From the NCBI RefSeq assembly GCF_009914055.1, contig NZ_CP028271.1, positions 3,162,001-3,226,000 of the forward strand: a stretch of 64,000 nucleotides of DNA, written 5' to 3'. Origin of the DNA: Mixta intestinalis. GTDB lineage: Bacteria; Pseudomonadota; Gammaproteobacteria; Enterobacterales; Enterobacteriaceae. A model generated the notes under the pieces. It was not told where the DNA came from. It did not search any database and saw only the letters and a program-made list of their open reading frames with translations. Positions 8,375 through 15,810 of this stretch are shown piece by piece. Numbering within the stretch: position 1 is the stretch's first letter; each line of letters starts with the position of its first letter. A program made the translations under genes and the position numbers.

Positions 8375-9421
8375 TTACGCCGTATCAGCCTGACGGCTGA
8401 GTGGCGCGAGTAAATATTCCGACGCTTCCCGGGCCTGCCGGCAGGCACTGAACAGCGCCTTTTTGTCGGACTTTAATTTTGACAGCCAGCCATCAACATA
8501 ACTTTCATGCTGCAAATCACCGGTTATCCCGAGATGTGCGCACAAAAAAGCGCTGCCGATTTCAGCTATCAGTTCCTCAAAGGCATACACCGGGTCGCCG
8601 AATTTCTTTGTCGTCCGCGTTATCCCTTCACGATTCAGTCGCTTCGCATGACCGCTGGCATGCACCAGCTCATGAAGCACGGTGGACCAGTAGTCACCTT
8701 CAGCGTCAAACTGTGACGTCAGGGGCAGCACTATCTGGTCGGTGGAGGCGCGATAATACGCCCGGTTCTGCGGCCTGGGTGAAAACTGCACGCCAGTGGC
8801 GTTGACCACCGACAGGACCTTCTGCAGCTGTGCCGGACTGACGCCAGCGAAATCCTCCTGCGGCCGGGTGACGGTGGCTGTGCCACGTACCTGGTCGGGA
8901 AGACCATCACATTGTTCAGCGTTGAACAGCGGAAACTGGCGCAACATCGGCACCGTTTCCATCTGCGGCTTCCCGTCAGCATCAAACAGCTTGCCACTGC
9001 TGTCTTCAGCCTGCTTTGTCCAGTCGCGGTATATCACCGCAAGCGTGGCGGTTTCGCCCCTGCGGACCTGACCTCCGGCCTCCTGTGCCTGGTTGTATGT
9101 CAGCCAGCGATCGCTGGTAAAACCGCGCTCTTCGGCCGCCAGCCACAGCAGCAGAACATTCACGCCGCTGTAGTCCCGGCCGGTAAGCGCGTTGACCGGC
9201 ATCAGGGTGTTTATCCCCTGCTGCGCATTTCGCCACGGACGTCGCCAGGGTGGTATACCGTTTTCCAGCGCGACAATTATCCGGTCAGTGATCAGACGGT
9301 AAATATCGCCACCGCCAGTAGGCGTCGCGGTCGTACCTGTCCGGCGACGTTTGACGGAGGAGGATTTGCTTGCCGCCGGCTTTTTACGGACCGTGGCGGT
9401 GGGATGGTTACCAGTTGTCAT
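8375..9421 (-). CDS. ardC: ArdC-type antirestriction protein / zincin-like metallopeptidase
   Basis: 348 residues. The N-terminal ssDNA-binding ArdC domain follows a basic tail: DIYRLITDRIIVALENGIPPWRRPW, GRDYSGVNVLLLWL, WLTYNQAQEAGGQVRRGE. The C-terminal zincin-like domain has HELVHASGHAKRL (HExxH) and EELIAEIGSAFLC as the third-ligand region. ArdC proteins protect incoming single-stranded conjugative DNA from host restriction. RBS AAGGAG. The leader shows a weaker version of the interleaved pairing (CCTGTG/CGCAGG, GCGTG/CACGC). Operon context with ssDNA-related genes supports a role on entry into a recipient. Confidence 0.9.
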   Translation of the reverse strand: MTTGNHPTATVRKKPAASKSSSVKRRRTGTTATPTGGGDIYRLITDRIIVALENGIPPWRRPWRNAQQGINTLMPVNALTGRDYSGVNVLLLWLAAEERGFTSDRWLTYNQAQEAGGQVRRGETATLAVIYRDWTKQAEDSSGKLFDADGKPQMETVPMLRQFPLFNAEQCDGLPDQVRGTATVTRPQEDFAGVSPAQLQKVLSVVNATGVQFSPRPQNRAYYRASTDQIVLPLTSQFDAEGDYWSTVLHELVHASGHAKRLNREGITRTTKKFGDPVYAFEELIAEIGSAFLCAHLGITGDLQHESYVDGWLSKLKSDKKALFSACRQAREASEYLLAPLSRQADTA

Positions 9422-9505
9422 GGAACACTCCTTAAGAAAGACAGGCGTGCCCCTTCCCTGCGGGCGTGAGACACGCCACAGGCGGGTGGAAAATAATTCA
9501 GTAAA

Positions 9506-10120
9506 TCAGACGCTCAGAAGCAGCGCGCCACTGGGTGAAACACATTCAGTCCGGCGTTGCAGGTTATGCGCAGCCAGCAGAAAATTGTGATGATCGACCG
9601 GTCTGGCATGACGGCAGGCTATGGGACGCATGTCCTGAAGCAGTCGGATTACTGTCATTCGCCAAAATTTTAACTCGCTGAGAGCATTGCAGGCGTTGAA
9701 ATGCCAGACTGCAGCCACATGCATCCTGTCCGTCAGGTCTCGGTAACAGGCTACCGGCACATAGTGCCGTTCACCGTTGTATATATCGATATTGTTTGCT
9801 GAAAGCATCAGCGTAAGCTGATGATTTTTGTTTAAAATATCCCAGACACGCCCTTCAGTCAGGTCAAGAGGCTTAGTAAAAACGGTGTTGCCGGTCAACA
9901 TACGGGCAAACGTTGTCCACCCTGAATCACGATCGGGATGGCAGCCATCAGCAAACGCCTGATGACGTAACTGGCCCTCATGCCCGGGGGCCGGATGGAA
10001 GCGTTCGCCATCCTGAACGGACAGTGAGACGGTGGCATTACAGGTCAGAACCACAGGCCTGTTACGGCTGATGGTCTCAGTAAGAACAGCCTTCAGGTCT
10101 TTTCCGTGAAAACGCAGCAT
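9506..10120 (-). CDS. DUF3085-like protein
   Basis: 204 residues. The N-terminus LRFHGKDLKAVLTETISRNRPVVL followed by GERFHPAPG and AFADGCHPDRDSGW resembles DUF3085 proteins of ICEs; the C-terminal half is not recognised. Start 10120 (second in-frame ATG) is 7 bp from GGAG, whereas 10126 is only 1 bp away. Its leader (10141-10177) is a plain nested hairpin GGCAGGG..CCCTGCC rather than a pseudoknot. Function unknown. Confidence 0.65.
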   Translation of the reverse strand: MLRFHGKDLKAVLTETISRNRPVVLTCNATVSLSVQDGERFHPAPGHEGQLRHQAFADGCHPDRDSGWTTFARMLTGNTVFTKPLDLTEGRVWDILNKNHQLTLMLSANNIDIYNGERHYVPVACYRDLTDRMHVAAVWHFNACNALSELKFWRMTVIRLLQDMRPIACRHARPVDHHNFLLAAHNLQRRTECVSPSGALLLSV

Positions 10121-10139
10121 AATCATGCTCCTTACTCAA

Positions 10140-10177
10140 AGAAAAGGCAGGGCTTCCAGCAGGAAGATCCCTGCCGG
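10140..10177 (-). promoter_or_regulatory. Leader hairpin of the DUF3085-like gene
   Basis: Nested stem on the minus strand: GGCAGGG..CCCTGCC outside and CTTCC..GGAAG inside, followed by TTTTCTTT and the SD. It could act as an attenuator or mRNA-stability hairpin, and unlike its neighbours is not interleaved. Confidence 0.5.
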
Positions 10178-10233
10178 GTTAATATTTTTAAGCGGTATAG
10201 CGACACCGCTCAGGAGTTAAAACAAATCTGTCC

Positions 10234-11226
10234 CTACCAGACTGCAAACAGGAAAACACTTTCCCGCTCCATGTCCAGCGTATGGATACAGTAATCGGCC
10301 CATAAAGCTATCAGCTGAAGCTCCGTACAAAACTTTTCTCCGTAATCCGGATCGTTGTCGTACGCCGAGAACCAGCCGTTGTGGATATCATCGCGCAGCA
10401 ATGCGAGATGGTTGCGTGAGAGAAATACTGGTTCCTGATCAGGTATGCCACACTCATAGTCCGGCATATTGACACTGATCCAGTAAAGCAGCGCATCCAG
10501 ACCGCTTAACATTACCTGTTTACGGGGACCTGCGCTTGAGCCCAGAACGATCTCCAGCGGAGGAATGCTCTCCGTATCCGAACCCATTTCAAGAGGTTCG
10601 TACAGCCTGAATTCCAGTGCTGCAATCCCCTCCCATTGTTCACGGGATAACTCTATTGCCGAGCTCAAGATCAGGCTGTCAGCTATTACCTGTTCAGTCA
10701 GCCAGGCAAATGGTAGTGCATACTGCGACGCATCCGGGGCAGCCCAGGCTGAGAACCGTCCGTCACGGGCCCGGTTCATGATGGCCAGCGGCAGCGCCCA
10801 GGAACAAACTCCAGCCGTAGAATGAACCAGAAAATGTTCACCACAGACATTGTGAAGGGCCAACATCACCATGCGGGTAAATAAATCTACCGACATTTGA
10901 TGCTCAGCCTCAATTTCGTCCACACTGAGTACATTCCGGGTACGCTCACGCGAAATGGAGATAATGCGCTGAGTGAAGCCCTCATCAGTTCTACCGCTGA
11001 AAACCAGCTCATCAGCTTCGTATCTGCTGTCGGGTCTGAAGAGTTGATAAGCTCCGGTTTGTAGATAATTGCTACGCGGATTAACAGGGCGCATACAAAA
11101 CGGCAGACAATAATACAGATCGATAACCGTCGAGATAAACTGATTCCAGATATCAAACGGAACGGTACTGCACTGCTCAATGGTGTAAATAACGGGACGA
11201 CCAGCAGGTAAAAAACGTTTAGCCAT
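10234..11226 (-). CDS. Uncharacterised ICE protein (330 aa)
   Basis: I do not recognise this family. It is soluble by appearance, acidic and tryptophan-rich, with no signal peptide or obvious catalytic motif. Segments such as QISVDLFTRMVMLALHNVCGEHF-like mixed helices and LDALLYWISVNMPDYECG suggest an alpha/beta fold. Coding is supported by its RBS (AAAGAGGA, 7 bp upstream), operon position between the DUF3085-like gene and the 151-aa gene, and a pseudoknot leader of the same design as neighbouring genes. Confidence 0.7.
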   Translation of the reverse strand: MAKRFLPAGRPVIYTIEQCSTVPFDIWNQFISTVIDLYYCLPFCMRPVNPRSNYLQTGAYQLFRPDSRYEADELVFSGRTDEGFTQRIISISRERTRNVLSVDEIEAEHQMSVDLFTRMVMLALHNVCGEHFLVHSTAGVCSWALPLAIMNRARDGRFSAWAAPDASQYALPFAWLTEQVIADSLILSSAIELSREQWEGIAALEFRLYEPLEMGSDTESIPPLEIVLGSSAGPRKQVMLSGLDALLYWISVNMPDYECGIPDQEPVFLSRNHLALLRDDIHNGWFSAYDNDPDYGEKFCTELQLIALWADYCIHTLDMERESVFLFAVW

Positions 11227-11230
11227 AGTT

Positions 11231-11297
11231 AAATCCTCTTTAATAGTTAATAAAAAAGGGGATTTATTCCCGGACGGGGAATAAATCCCCGTCCGGG
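11231..11297 (-). promoter_or_regulatory. Pseudoknot-type leader with alternative SD pairing
   Basis: Minus-strand A CCCGGAC (11291-11297), B GGGGATTTATT (11280-11290), A' GTCCGGG (11269-11275), B' AATAAATCCCC (11258-11268). Stems of 7 and 11 perfect bp are interleaved. The downstream part of B' (AAATCCCCTTT) pairs at 10 of 11 positions with the SD region AAAGAGGATTT (11231-11241), so B and the SD compete for B'. Confidence 0.72.
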
Positions 11298-11316
11298 TGA
11301 ATTACAGTCTCAGCAG

Positions 11317-11772
11317 CTACAGATATTCACTGTTTTCCCACTCAACTTCCTGGGCTGCCTGCGCCTGTCTACTGGCTTCTTCATTTCCGTCACGCCAGCC
11401 GTTCATCCAGGCTACAGGTAGTAAAATTTCGCCCTGGCGTGAGATATGGAACACACAAAAATCAAGCAGCTTATGTGGTCTCATATGCAAACTAATTTCA
11501 AACGCAGCCCCGTACAGAACTTCCTGTCGCAGAGCCTGCACATGCGTTTCCAGACGGCAATGGTATCTAAACGCAGCCCAGTGGGCATTTTTTTTCCGCA
11601 GAGTCTCTGCGTGCGTTGCAAGACGAATGCTCATCAGCGCCGAGTTCAGTATTTCCAAATCGCGACTAAAAATCAGCAATTGAGCATACAGATGTGACAG
11701 AGCCGGTTTTCTCGGCAACACTGCCAGAATAAAATCGGTCAGAAAAATCAGGCAGGTAAAGTAAAATTTCAT
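11317..11772 (-). CDS. Uncharacterised small ICE protein, first gene of the antirestriction operon
   Basis: 151 residues from the ATG at 11772, which follows AAAGGATG by about 8 bp. The N-terminus is hydrophobic (FYFTCLIFLTDFILAVL), possibly a membrane anchor; the rest is mostly helical and ends acidic (EEASRQAQAAQEVEWENSEYL). The frame stays open 40 codons upstream to a conserved ATG in the repeated leader, but that part overlaps the leader pseudoknot. I do not recognise a family. It is the promoter-proximal gene of the unit driven from leader copy R1. Confidence 0.6.
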   Translation of the reverse strand: MKFYFTCLIFLTDFILAVLPRKPALSHLYAQLLIFSRDLEILNSALMSIRLATHAETLRKKNAHWAAFRYHCRLETHVQALRQEVLYGAAFEISLHMRPHKLLDFCVFHISRQGEILLPVAWMNGWRDGNEEASRQAQAAQEVEWENSEYL

Positions 11773-11775
11773 GAT

Positions 11776-11838
11776 GGTGTCATCCTTTAAACAAAAAAAG
11801 GAAACACCAACCCAACGGGAAAGTGTTTCCCATTGGGG
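11776..11838 (-). promoter_or_regulatory. Pseudoknot-type leader with alternative SD pairing
   Basis: Minus-strand A CCCCAA (11833-11838), B GGAAACAC (11823-11830), A' TTGGG (11811-11815), B' GTGTTTCC (11800-11807), interleaved. B' with flanks (GGTGTTTCCTTT, 11797-11808) also pairs with the SD region AAAGGATGACACC (11776-11788): ACACC/GGTGT and AAAGGA/TCCTTT with a small internal loop. Confidence 0.68.
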
Positions 11839-11866
11839 AGTCAGAAAGATGTCCTTTCTGGCTGAC

Positions 11867-12062
11867 GGTAAGTTGAATGAAATGACCTTCATCGCCGCGT
11901 CATAGTGCGCGTGAGTTTGGCGATATCTGCTCTCAAAGGTGCGCAGATTTCCCCACAGAATTCTCTGTGCTCTCCCTTCTCAGGGTACGGGAGAGTTTAT
12001 GTAGCCACCCGAAGGCGCTCCTCACAGGCTACCGGAACATTGGTGGTCGCGTTAGCGACAGG
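11867..12062 (-). ncRNA. Structured leader element, copy R1
   Basis: About 195 nt shared with 13768-13950 and 39047-39245. Minus-strand hairpins in order: GTCGC/GCGAC (12046-12059); GTAGCC/GGCTAC (12001-12032) capped by a C(UUCG)G tetraloop; CTCTCCC/GGGAGAG (11970-11995); CACAGA/TCTGTG (11954-11969); ATCTGC/GCAGAT. It begins within a few bases of the expected transcription start and precedes the antirestriction operon. Rather than protein-coding, it looks like a functional RNA or a folded single-strand promoter. Confidence 0.75.
12025..12034 (-). promoter_or_regulatory. ops-like motif CGGTAGCCTG in leader R1
   Basis: The minus strand reads CGGTAGCCTG, matching the CGGTAGNNTG core of the RfaH-recruiting ops element. 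It sits about 35 nt after the predicted start in R1, recurs exactly in R2 (13913-13922) and is degraded in R3. RfaH or a paralogue would suppress the terminators found inside this operon. Match is by eye only. Confidence 0.4.
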
Positions 12063-12073
12063 TTAACGTCCAA

Positions 12074-12103
12074 ATAATAACCACAAACTGCGGGAAACTT
12101 CAA
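12074..12103 (-). promoter_or_regulatory. Predicted sigma70 promoter of leader R1 / antirestriction operon
   Basis: Minus strand -35 TTGAAG (12098-12103), 18-bp spacer, -10 TATTAT (12074-12079). The -10 is 12 nt from CTGTCG, the same distance as for the promoter of copy R3, which supports both. Confidence 0.6.
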
Positions 12104-12133
12104 GACGCAGTCGCTATCGTGTGCGACTGCGTC
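12104..12133 (-). terminator. Long perfect hairpin after the integrase-domain gene
   Basis: 11-bp perfect stem GACGCAGTCGC/GCGACTGCGTC with 8-nt loop, between the 12186 stop and the R1 promoter. No U-tract on the minus strand. It may separate the two transcription units. Confidence 0.55.
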
Positions 12134-12185
12134 AAACATCTTCAATCTGCCCGGTAAGTTACTGACAGATATGCATAACTAACGG

Positions 12186-13106
12186 TCATTCATCCAGTTC
12201 CTTTTTAAAATAAACCTGTCTTATATACCGCCCCCGGCCATCTCCGTGCCCTAAATCCATTGAGACTAATGCATTAGCCTCATCCCGACTCATTCCATTT
12301 TTAAGATGAAAATTCACAGCGTCTTTTGCATATGCATACCGCAACGAATGAGGTGCGTTTTCTCCTGTCATACCGGCGTCACGAATAATATTACGGTATC
12401 GCTCTATCGCAGTATGTAATGTTGGCTTATCAATTAACTTTCCATTATTTTTATCGCAGTATGCGATGGCCTTATTTAAAATCCCCAGAACTTTATCCCT
12501 GTCAAAAACTGTGGTCTCACGAGGGCGTCCTCCTTTCGTACCAAATACCACGCAAACACGTTCATCACCTTTTAAAAGCGACTGTCGCCACGTTCTTAAT
12601 GATTTTGCTGACTGAACGGTTTCTTCTGTTCTCAGACCAATATACCGTGCCAGTTGCACGGCAAGAGCCACGCCTTCATCTTTACTGATGGAATAATTAA
12701 CGACTTTCTGGAGTAATTCATCAGATATTGGTCTTTTAGTACCATCTCTGCTGGCGGCAGAAATCCCCAGCGCTTTGTTACTCAACATTTCATGCTGCGG
12801 ATCAGCCAGTTTATTCCTCCCGGCGACAGACATGATTGTACGCACTGCCGCCATTTCATTTTGCAGCGTACGGCTTGATATATTTTCATCCTGTCGGCTA
12901 TGAATATATTTTTGGATATGCACCGTTTTTATGTGTTTTACATCCCGAATTTGAATATTTAACTGTGCAAGACGTTCAGAGAACCGTTCTGCAATTCTGG
13001 AACGATCTGCTACGGTTTTAAAGCTACCCCGCCCCTGACGTGCCAGTGTGACAAGTTGTTTTTCAAGTTGCTTACTGAATCTGGACACACTACCTCCATA
13101 TGACAT
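12186..13106 (-). CDS. Integrase-domain protein (second ICE tyrosine recombinase-like gene)
   Basis: 306 residues related to the phage-integrase N-terminal / Integrase_1 type often found in SPI-7-like ICEs. An N-terminal SAM-like domain (VKHIKTVHIQKYIHSRQ) is followed by a catalytic-like domain with GLRTEE (Arg), FGTKGGRPRE, HSLRYAYA (HxxR) and GHGDGRGRYIRQVY (Tyr). Start 13106 follows AGAAGG by 6 bp; a GTG 18 bp downstream with GGAGG 4 bp before it is an alternative. It is distinct from the terminal int and has an 850-nt leader containing copy R2. Its target DNA is unknown. Confidence 0.8.
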   Translation of the reverse strand: MSYGGSVSRFSKQLEKQLVTLARQGRGSFKTVADRSRIAERFSERLAQLNIQIRDVKHIKTVHIQKYIHSRQDENISSRTLQNEMAAVRTIMSVAGRNKLADPQHEMLSNKALGISAASRDGTKRPISDELLQKVVNYSISKDEGVALAVQLARYIGLRTEETVQSAKSLRTWRQSLLKGDERVCVVFGTKGGRPRETTVFDRDKVLGILNKAIAYCDKNNGKLIDKPTLHTAIERYRNIIRDAGMTGENAPHSLRYAYAKDAVNFHLKNGMSRDEANALVSMDLGHGDGRGRYIRQVYFKKELDE

Positions 13107-13767
13107 ACACAGCCTTCTGCTTTTTATAAAACTGACGGATCTGTACCCCAAAAATTTAACCCCGACGACACGGTTAACTTTGCGCTTCCTGCGTCTCGAC
13201 TGATATCTGTGCATCGGGGCGGCGAATTGAATTGTTGAGTTCTTGCGAGGCACCTCAGGTCTCTGACCTGTTTGCTGCTGATGCAGAGCTGACATTCGTC
13301 AAGCTGCCTCCAACACTACTTCTGTAGTGTCGCCATCGATATCGAGCCGATTTTCTCCTTATTACGTTGGGACGTTCAGACGGGTACTCCGTCGTACAAA
13401 CGTTGATGTGAAGATGTTTTCTCCATGAATGACACGTACTACGTGTGTGTCAGATGGTACGAAAACGATGAAAACCACGCCGTGCGTGCGTTTGAATAGT
13501 ATGCGCTGCGCGCGTCACTTGGTGTTCGCTTCGCTTGCACGCAAGTGACGCCGCGCAGTTTCGTGCTCGTAATGCAACGCCGTAAGCGGCCAAATGTACC
13601 AAATGGCCTATCCGGTCGATGCAAAAGTCGTACGAAACTCAGGACGTATCACTGAAGAAACGAAATGTTGATGCGACTTCCACAGACGACATTCGTCTGA
13701 CTGGAAGTTGCCAGCCCGTTGTGCAACACCCGAACCGGTATGCAGCTGAGCAAAGAGAAAGAAACCC
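13107..13767. other. Palindrome-rich non-coding region, oriT candidate
   Basis: No convincing ORF. Many perfect or near-perfect palindromes: ACACTAC/GTAGTGT (13314-13331), ACACGTA/TACGTGT (13432-13446), a two-part hairpin CTGCGCG..GTCACTTG / CAAGTGAC..CGCGCAG (13506-13558), GGCCA/TGGCC (13578-13598) and ACTTCCA-CAGACGA / CGTCTG-TGGAAGT (13674-13709). It would be transcribed as the 5' leader of the integrase-domain gene. An oriT, an excision or recombination site, or a structured RNA are all possible. Confidence 0.5.
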
Positions 13768-13950
13768 TCATCGTCACGTCATAGTGCGCTTGTATTGACG
13801 ATATCTGCTTCCAAAGGTGCGCAGATGTACCACATCGATATGCTCTCCCTTTCAGGCTGCGGGAGAATTGGTGGTCGCGTTAGCGACAGTAGCCACCCGA
13901 AGGCGCTCCTCACAGGCTACCGGAACATTGGTGGTCGCCATTGACGACAT
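13768..13950 (-). ncRNA. Structured leader element, copy R2
   Basis: Shares hairpin order and loops with R1 and R3 but has diverged in sequence: the CACAGA/TCTGTG helix is CATAT-CG-ATGTG here and the GTCGC/GCGAC unit is present twice, once after the UUCG hairpin. The loop CACCTTTG between CTGC and GCAG is conserved. Heads the integrase-domain gene unit. Changes that keep helices argue for selection on structure. Confidence 0.7.
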
Positions 13951-13963
13951 ACAACACTTGAAG

Positions 13964-13991
13964 ACTATCAATAGAAGCAGGTTTTCGTCAA
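13964..13991 (-). promoter_or_regulatory. Predicted sigma70 promoter of leader R2
   Basis: Minus strand -35 TTGACG (13986-13991), 16-bp spacer, -10 GATAGT (13964-13969), about 12 nt before the leader's first hairpin. Confidence 0.5.
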
Positions 13992-14026
13992 TATTCACAT
14001 GCCAGTATATTAATGGCTGAGGGGAT

Positions 14027-14728
14027 TTACTTTATTTTAACTTTCATTTCAGCACCTAACTTTCTAATGCCTTGTTGGTATCTCTCCCACGTAACGCCTG
14101 GAAAGACATTAGGTTCTCCTCTCAGCCATTTTTTAAAAAGCAAGGGGCTATCCAAAGCAATATGTAAAGACTTACTCATTTCATGACTATCTATAAATAG
14201 ATTATTTTTATGTGCTGCCAGAGCCATATAAGTAGAGAGAATCCCAGTTGAATAAAATACTGCGCCATTCTGAAGTGGTGAACCATTACTTTCAATGCAA
14301 TCTTTTTTATCATTAGTAAAAAAACGTCTGCATGCTTCCGGGCGATAATTATAGATAACACACTGCCCAGAACTTTTCCCGAGAAAAACACACTCTATTC
14401 TATATTTATCATCAGTGTATTCATTAACCTTATCAGCTCGGAGTTTTAGTCTTTTCTTTATAAAAAACAACTTTGATTCACTAAAATTATTTTTTAAATT
14501 TTCAGCAATAAAAAACACGTCAGGCGTAATTAGTGAAACGTGTAAAGAGCAGCAACGCGAGCATCCTTTTTGACATACACAATTTAAACCTTTTTCTTTT
14601 TTAACTTCATCCATAACCCGTTCAGAACATCTGTGCCAACGTTCCACTGCTAAAATCACTTGCCTCTTGCTCTTAACTTTAAATGAATTATAACAGGCAG
14701 AATAAAACCAATCTTCCAAATTCCCCAT
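14027..14728 (-). CDS. YkgJ-family cysteine-cluster protein
   Basis: 233 residues with the CxCxxxCxxCC-type cluster CVCQKGCSRCC near residue 50 and a second set CVFLGKSSGQCVIYNYRPEACRRFF, the hallmark of YkgJ/Fe-S or zinc cysteine-cluster proteins. RBS AAAGGG 6 bp upstream. The gene is AT-rich relative to the conjugation genes, consistent with recent cargo. The C-terminal ~80 residues are not recognised. Biological role unknown. Confidence 0.8.
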   Translation of the reverse strand: MGNLEDWFYSACYNSFKVKSKRQVILAVERWHRCSERVMDEVKKEKGLNCVCQKGCSRCCSLHVSLITPDVFFIAENLKNNFSESKLFFIKKRLKLRADKVNEYTDDKYRIECVFLGKSSGQCVIYNYRPEACRRFFTNDKKDCIESNGSPLQNGAVFYSTGILSTYMALAAHKNNLFIDSHEMSKSLHIALDSPLLFKKWLRGEPNVFPGVTWERYQQGIRKLGAEMKVKIK

Positions 14729-14851
14729 TTCACATCCCTTTCAATAAACCAACACACGCACAACCATTCCATTATTATTTATAATAAAACAGCTATTGGT
14801 ATAAAAATAAAGAAATAAGAAGGCAGTCACTCTTCTTATTTCTTTCATCTA

Positions 14852-15406
14852 TTATCTAACCTTACCCTCTGCAACACCTTTCACCTGTGCAAATAGATTT
14901 CCCAAATAGGCTTCTGTTAAATGCTGAGGGTTTGAAGAAAAAAATTGAATATAAACACGACTCCCGATACCATTCTTTTCAACTTCCAATGTAATATGAT
15001 CGCCCCCCCCCCAGTTCCGACCCATTTTATAGTAGCTCCCTGGCGACGCAGCCCATTCAGGCCTTTGCTCCTCAATTGCTGCAGCAGTCAGGCGAGCAGA
15101 AGTGCTTTCTCTATTTTTGATACTATTTAACTCGTCTGAGGTCATAAATTTATAATAACGACGCAAACGAGCTGCGGCAGTATCAACATCAATAGAAACT
15201 GATAAATCGCTCGACATAGAATCCTGAGCAGCATCAATTTTGGGTGCCAATTTTGGCATACCAGACTCACCTTGGGCTGATTGTTTTCCTGTTATTGAAA
15301 AGCCAAAATCGCTGATTTTTTTATTGACGGAAGTCAATTCACCCATGGAACAAGCTGTTGTAAACACAGAGACAATACTAACAATCAATACTTTCTTTCT
15401 GAACAT
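14852..15406 (-). CDS. Lipoprotein with an in-frame G10 tract
   Basis: 184 residues beginning MFRKKVLIVSIVSVFTTACSMG: a short signal peptide and lipobox TTAC, so a predicted lipoprotein. The mature part has no family I recognise. Near residue 130 the codons for NWGGGD contain ten consecutive G bases (15003-15012 read as C on the plus strand). Slippage there would shift the frame before the conserved-looking C-terminus. Adjacent to YkgJ in the low-GC cargo block. Confidence 0.75.
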   Translation of the reverse strand: MFRKKVLIVSIVSVFTTACSMGELTSVNKKISDFGFSITGKQSAQGESGMPKLAPKIDAAQDSMSSDLSVSIDVDTAAARLRRYYKFMTSDELNSIKNRESTSARLTAAAIEEQRPEWAASPGSYYKMGRNWGGGDHITLEVEKNGIGSRVYIQFFSSNPQHLTEAYLGNLFAQVKGVAEGKVR

Positions 15407-15559
15407 CCTTTCCTCCTTAACATAATGTTCCGAATGATAAAAATTAAACTGATAGCGTAAAGGCTAAGGCAAGGTTGCGCCTCTCTTCAATACTCCTTAT
15501 GATACAGAGAAAACTCGAACAAAAAAACAGCATCAGGTCAAACAGGAGAAGGCTCAGAT

Positions 15560-15733
15560 ATGAATATGTTCTTGAAAAAGCTGTTGAATGCGGTACTTCC
15601 TGATCCTTGCCCAAGTAAGCAAGATGAGAACGAAACACCTTTTTTAATCGAAACCTCAACAGAATCCGATGACGAGAGTCCATTCGCCTTATATAGTTCT
15701 GAAAACTGGCATTGGCACTCAGACCATGAATAA
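15560..15733 (+). CDS. Small plus-strand protein (57 aa)
   Basis: ATG at 15560 follows AGGAGAAGG (AAGG 7 bp upstream). The product starts MNMFLKKLLNAVLPDP (amphipathic or hydrophobic) and ends in an acidic, Trp/His-rich tail (SSENWHWHSDHE). A strong terminator begins at the stop codon, which supports a real, independently transcribed gene. It runs opposite to all neighbours. No family recognised; a toxin-like or membrane-associated microprotein is possible but not shown. Confidence 0.6.
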   Translation: MNMFLKKLLNAVLPDPCPSKQDENETPFLIETSTESDDESPFALYSSENWHWHSDHE

Positions 15734-15763
15734 ACAATCCCGCTGTTCGTGGCGGGATTGTTT
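15732..15763 (+). terminator. Bidirectional-type terminator after the 57-aa gene
   Basis: Perfect 12-bp stem AAACAATCCCGC/GCGGGATTGTTT with 8-nt loop and A/T runs on both sides, positioned between the plus-strand small gene and the minus-strand end of the T4SS operon. Confidence 0.85.
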
Positions 15764-15810
15764 ATTTAGTGTTAAGAATTTAAACGGCGACAGTTAGCGC
15801 CGTTGTTAGT

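Noticed and set aside
11773..11892. N-terminal extension MKVISFNLP of the 151-aa gene, and its counterpart MKVISLNLP upstream of the STY4534-type gene (38941-39072)
   Set aside because: Both are in frame and conserved because they lie in the repeated leader, but neither has an RBS and both overlap the pseudoknot. A leader peptide is possible but unproven.
14000..15800. Pathogenicity cargo such as Vi or SopE genes expected in SPI-7
   Set aside because: None present; only YkgJ-like, lipoprotein and a 57-aa gene occupy cargo positions.
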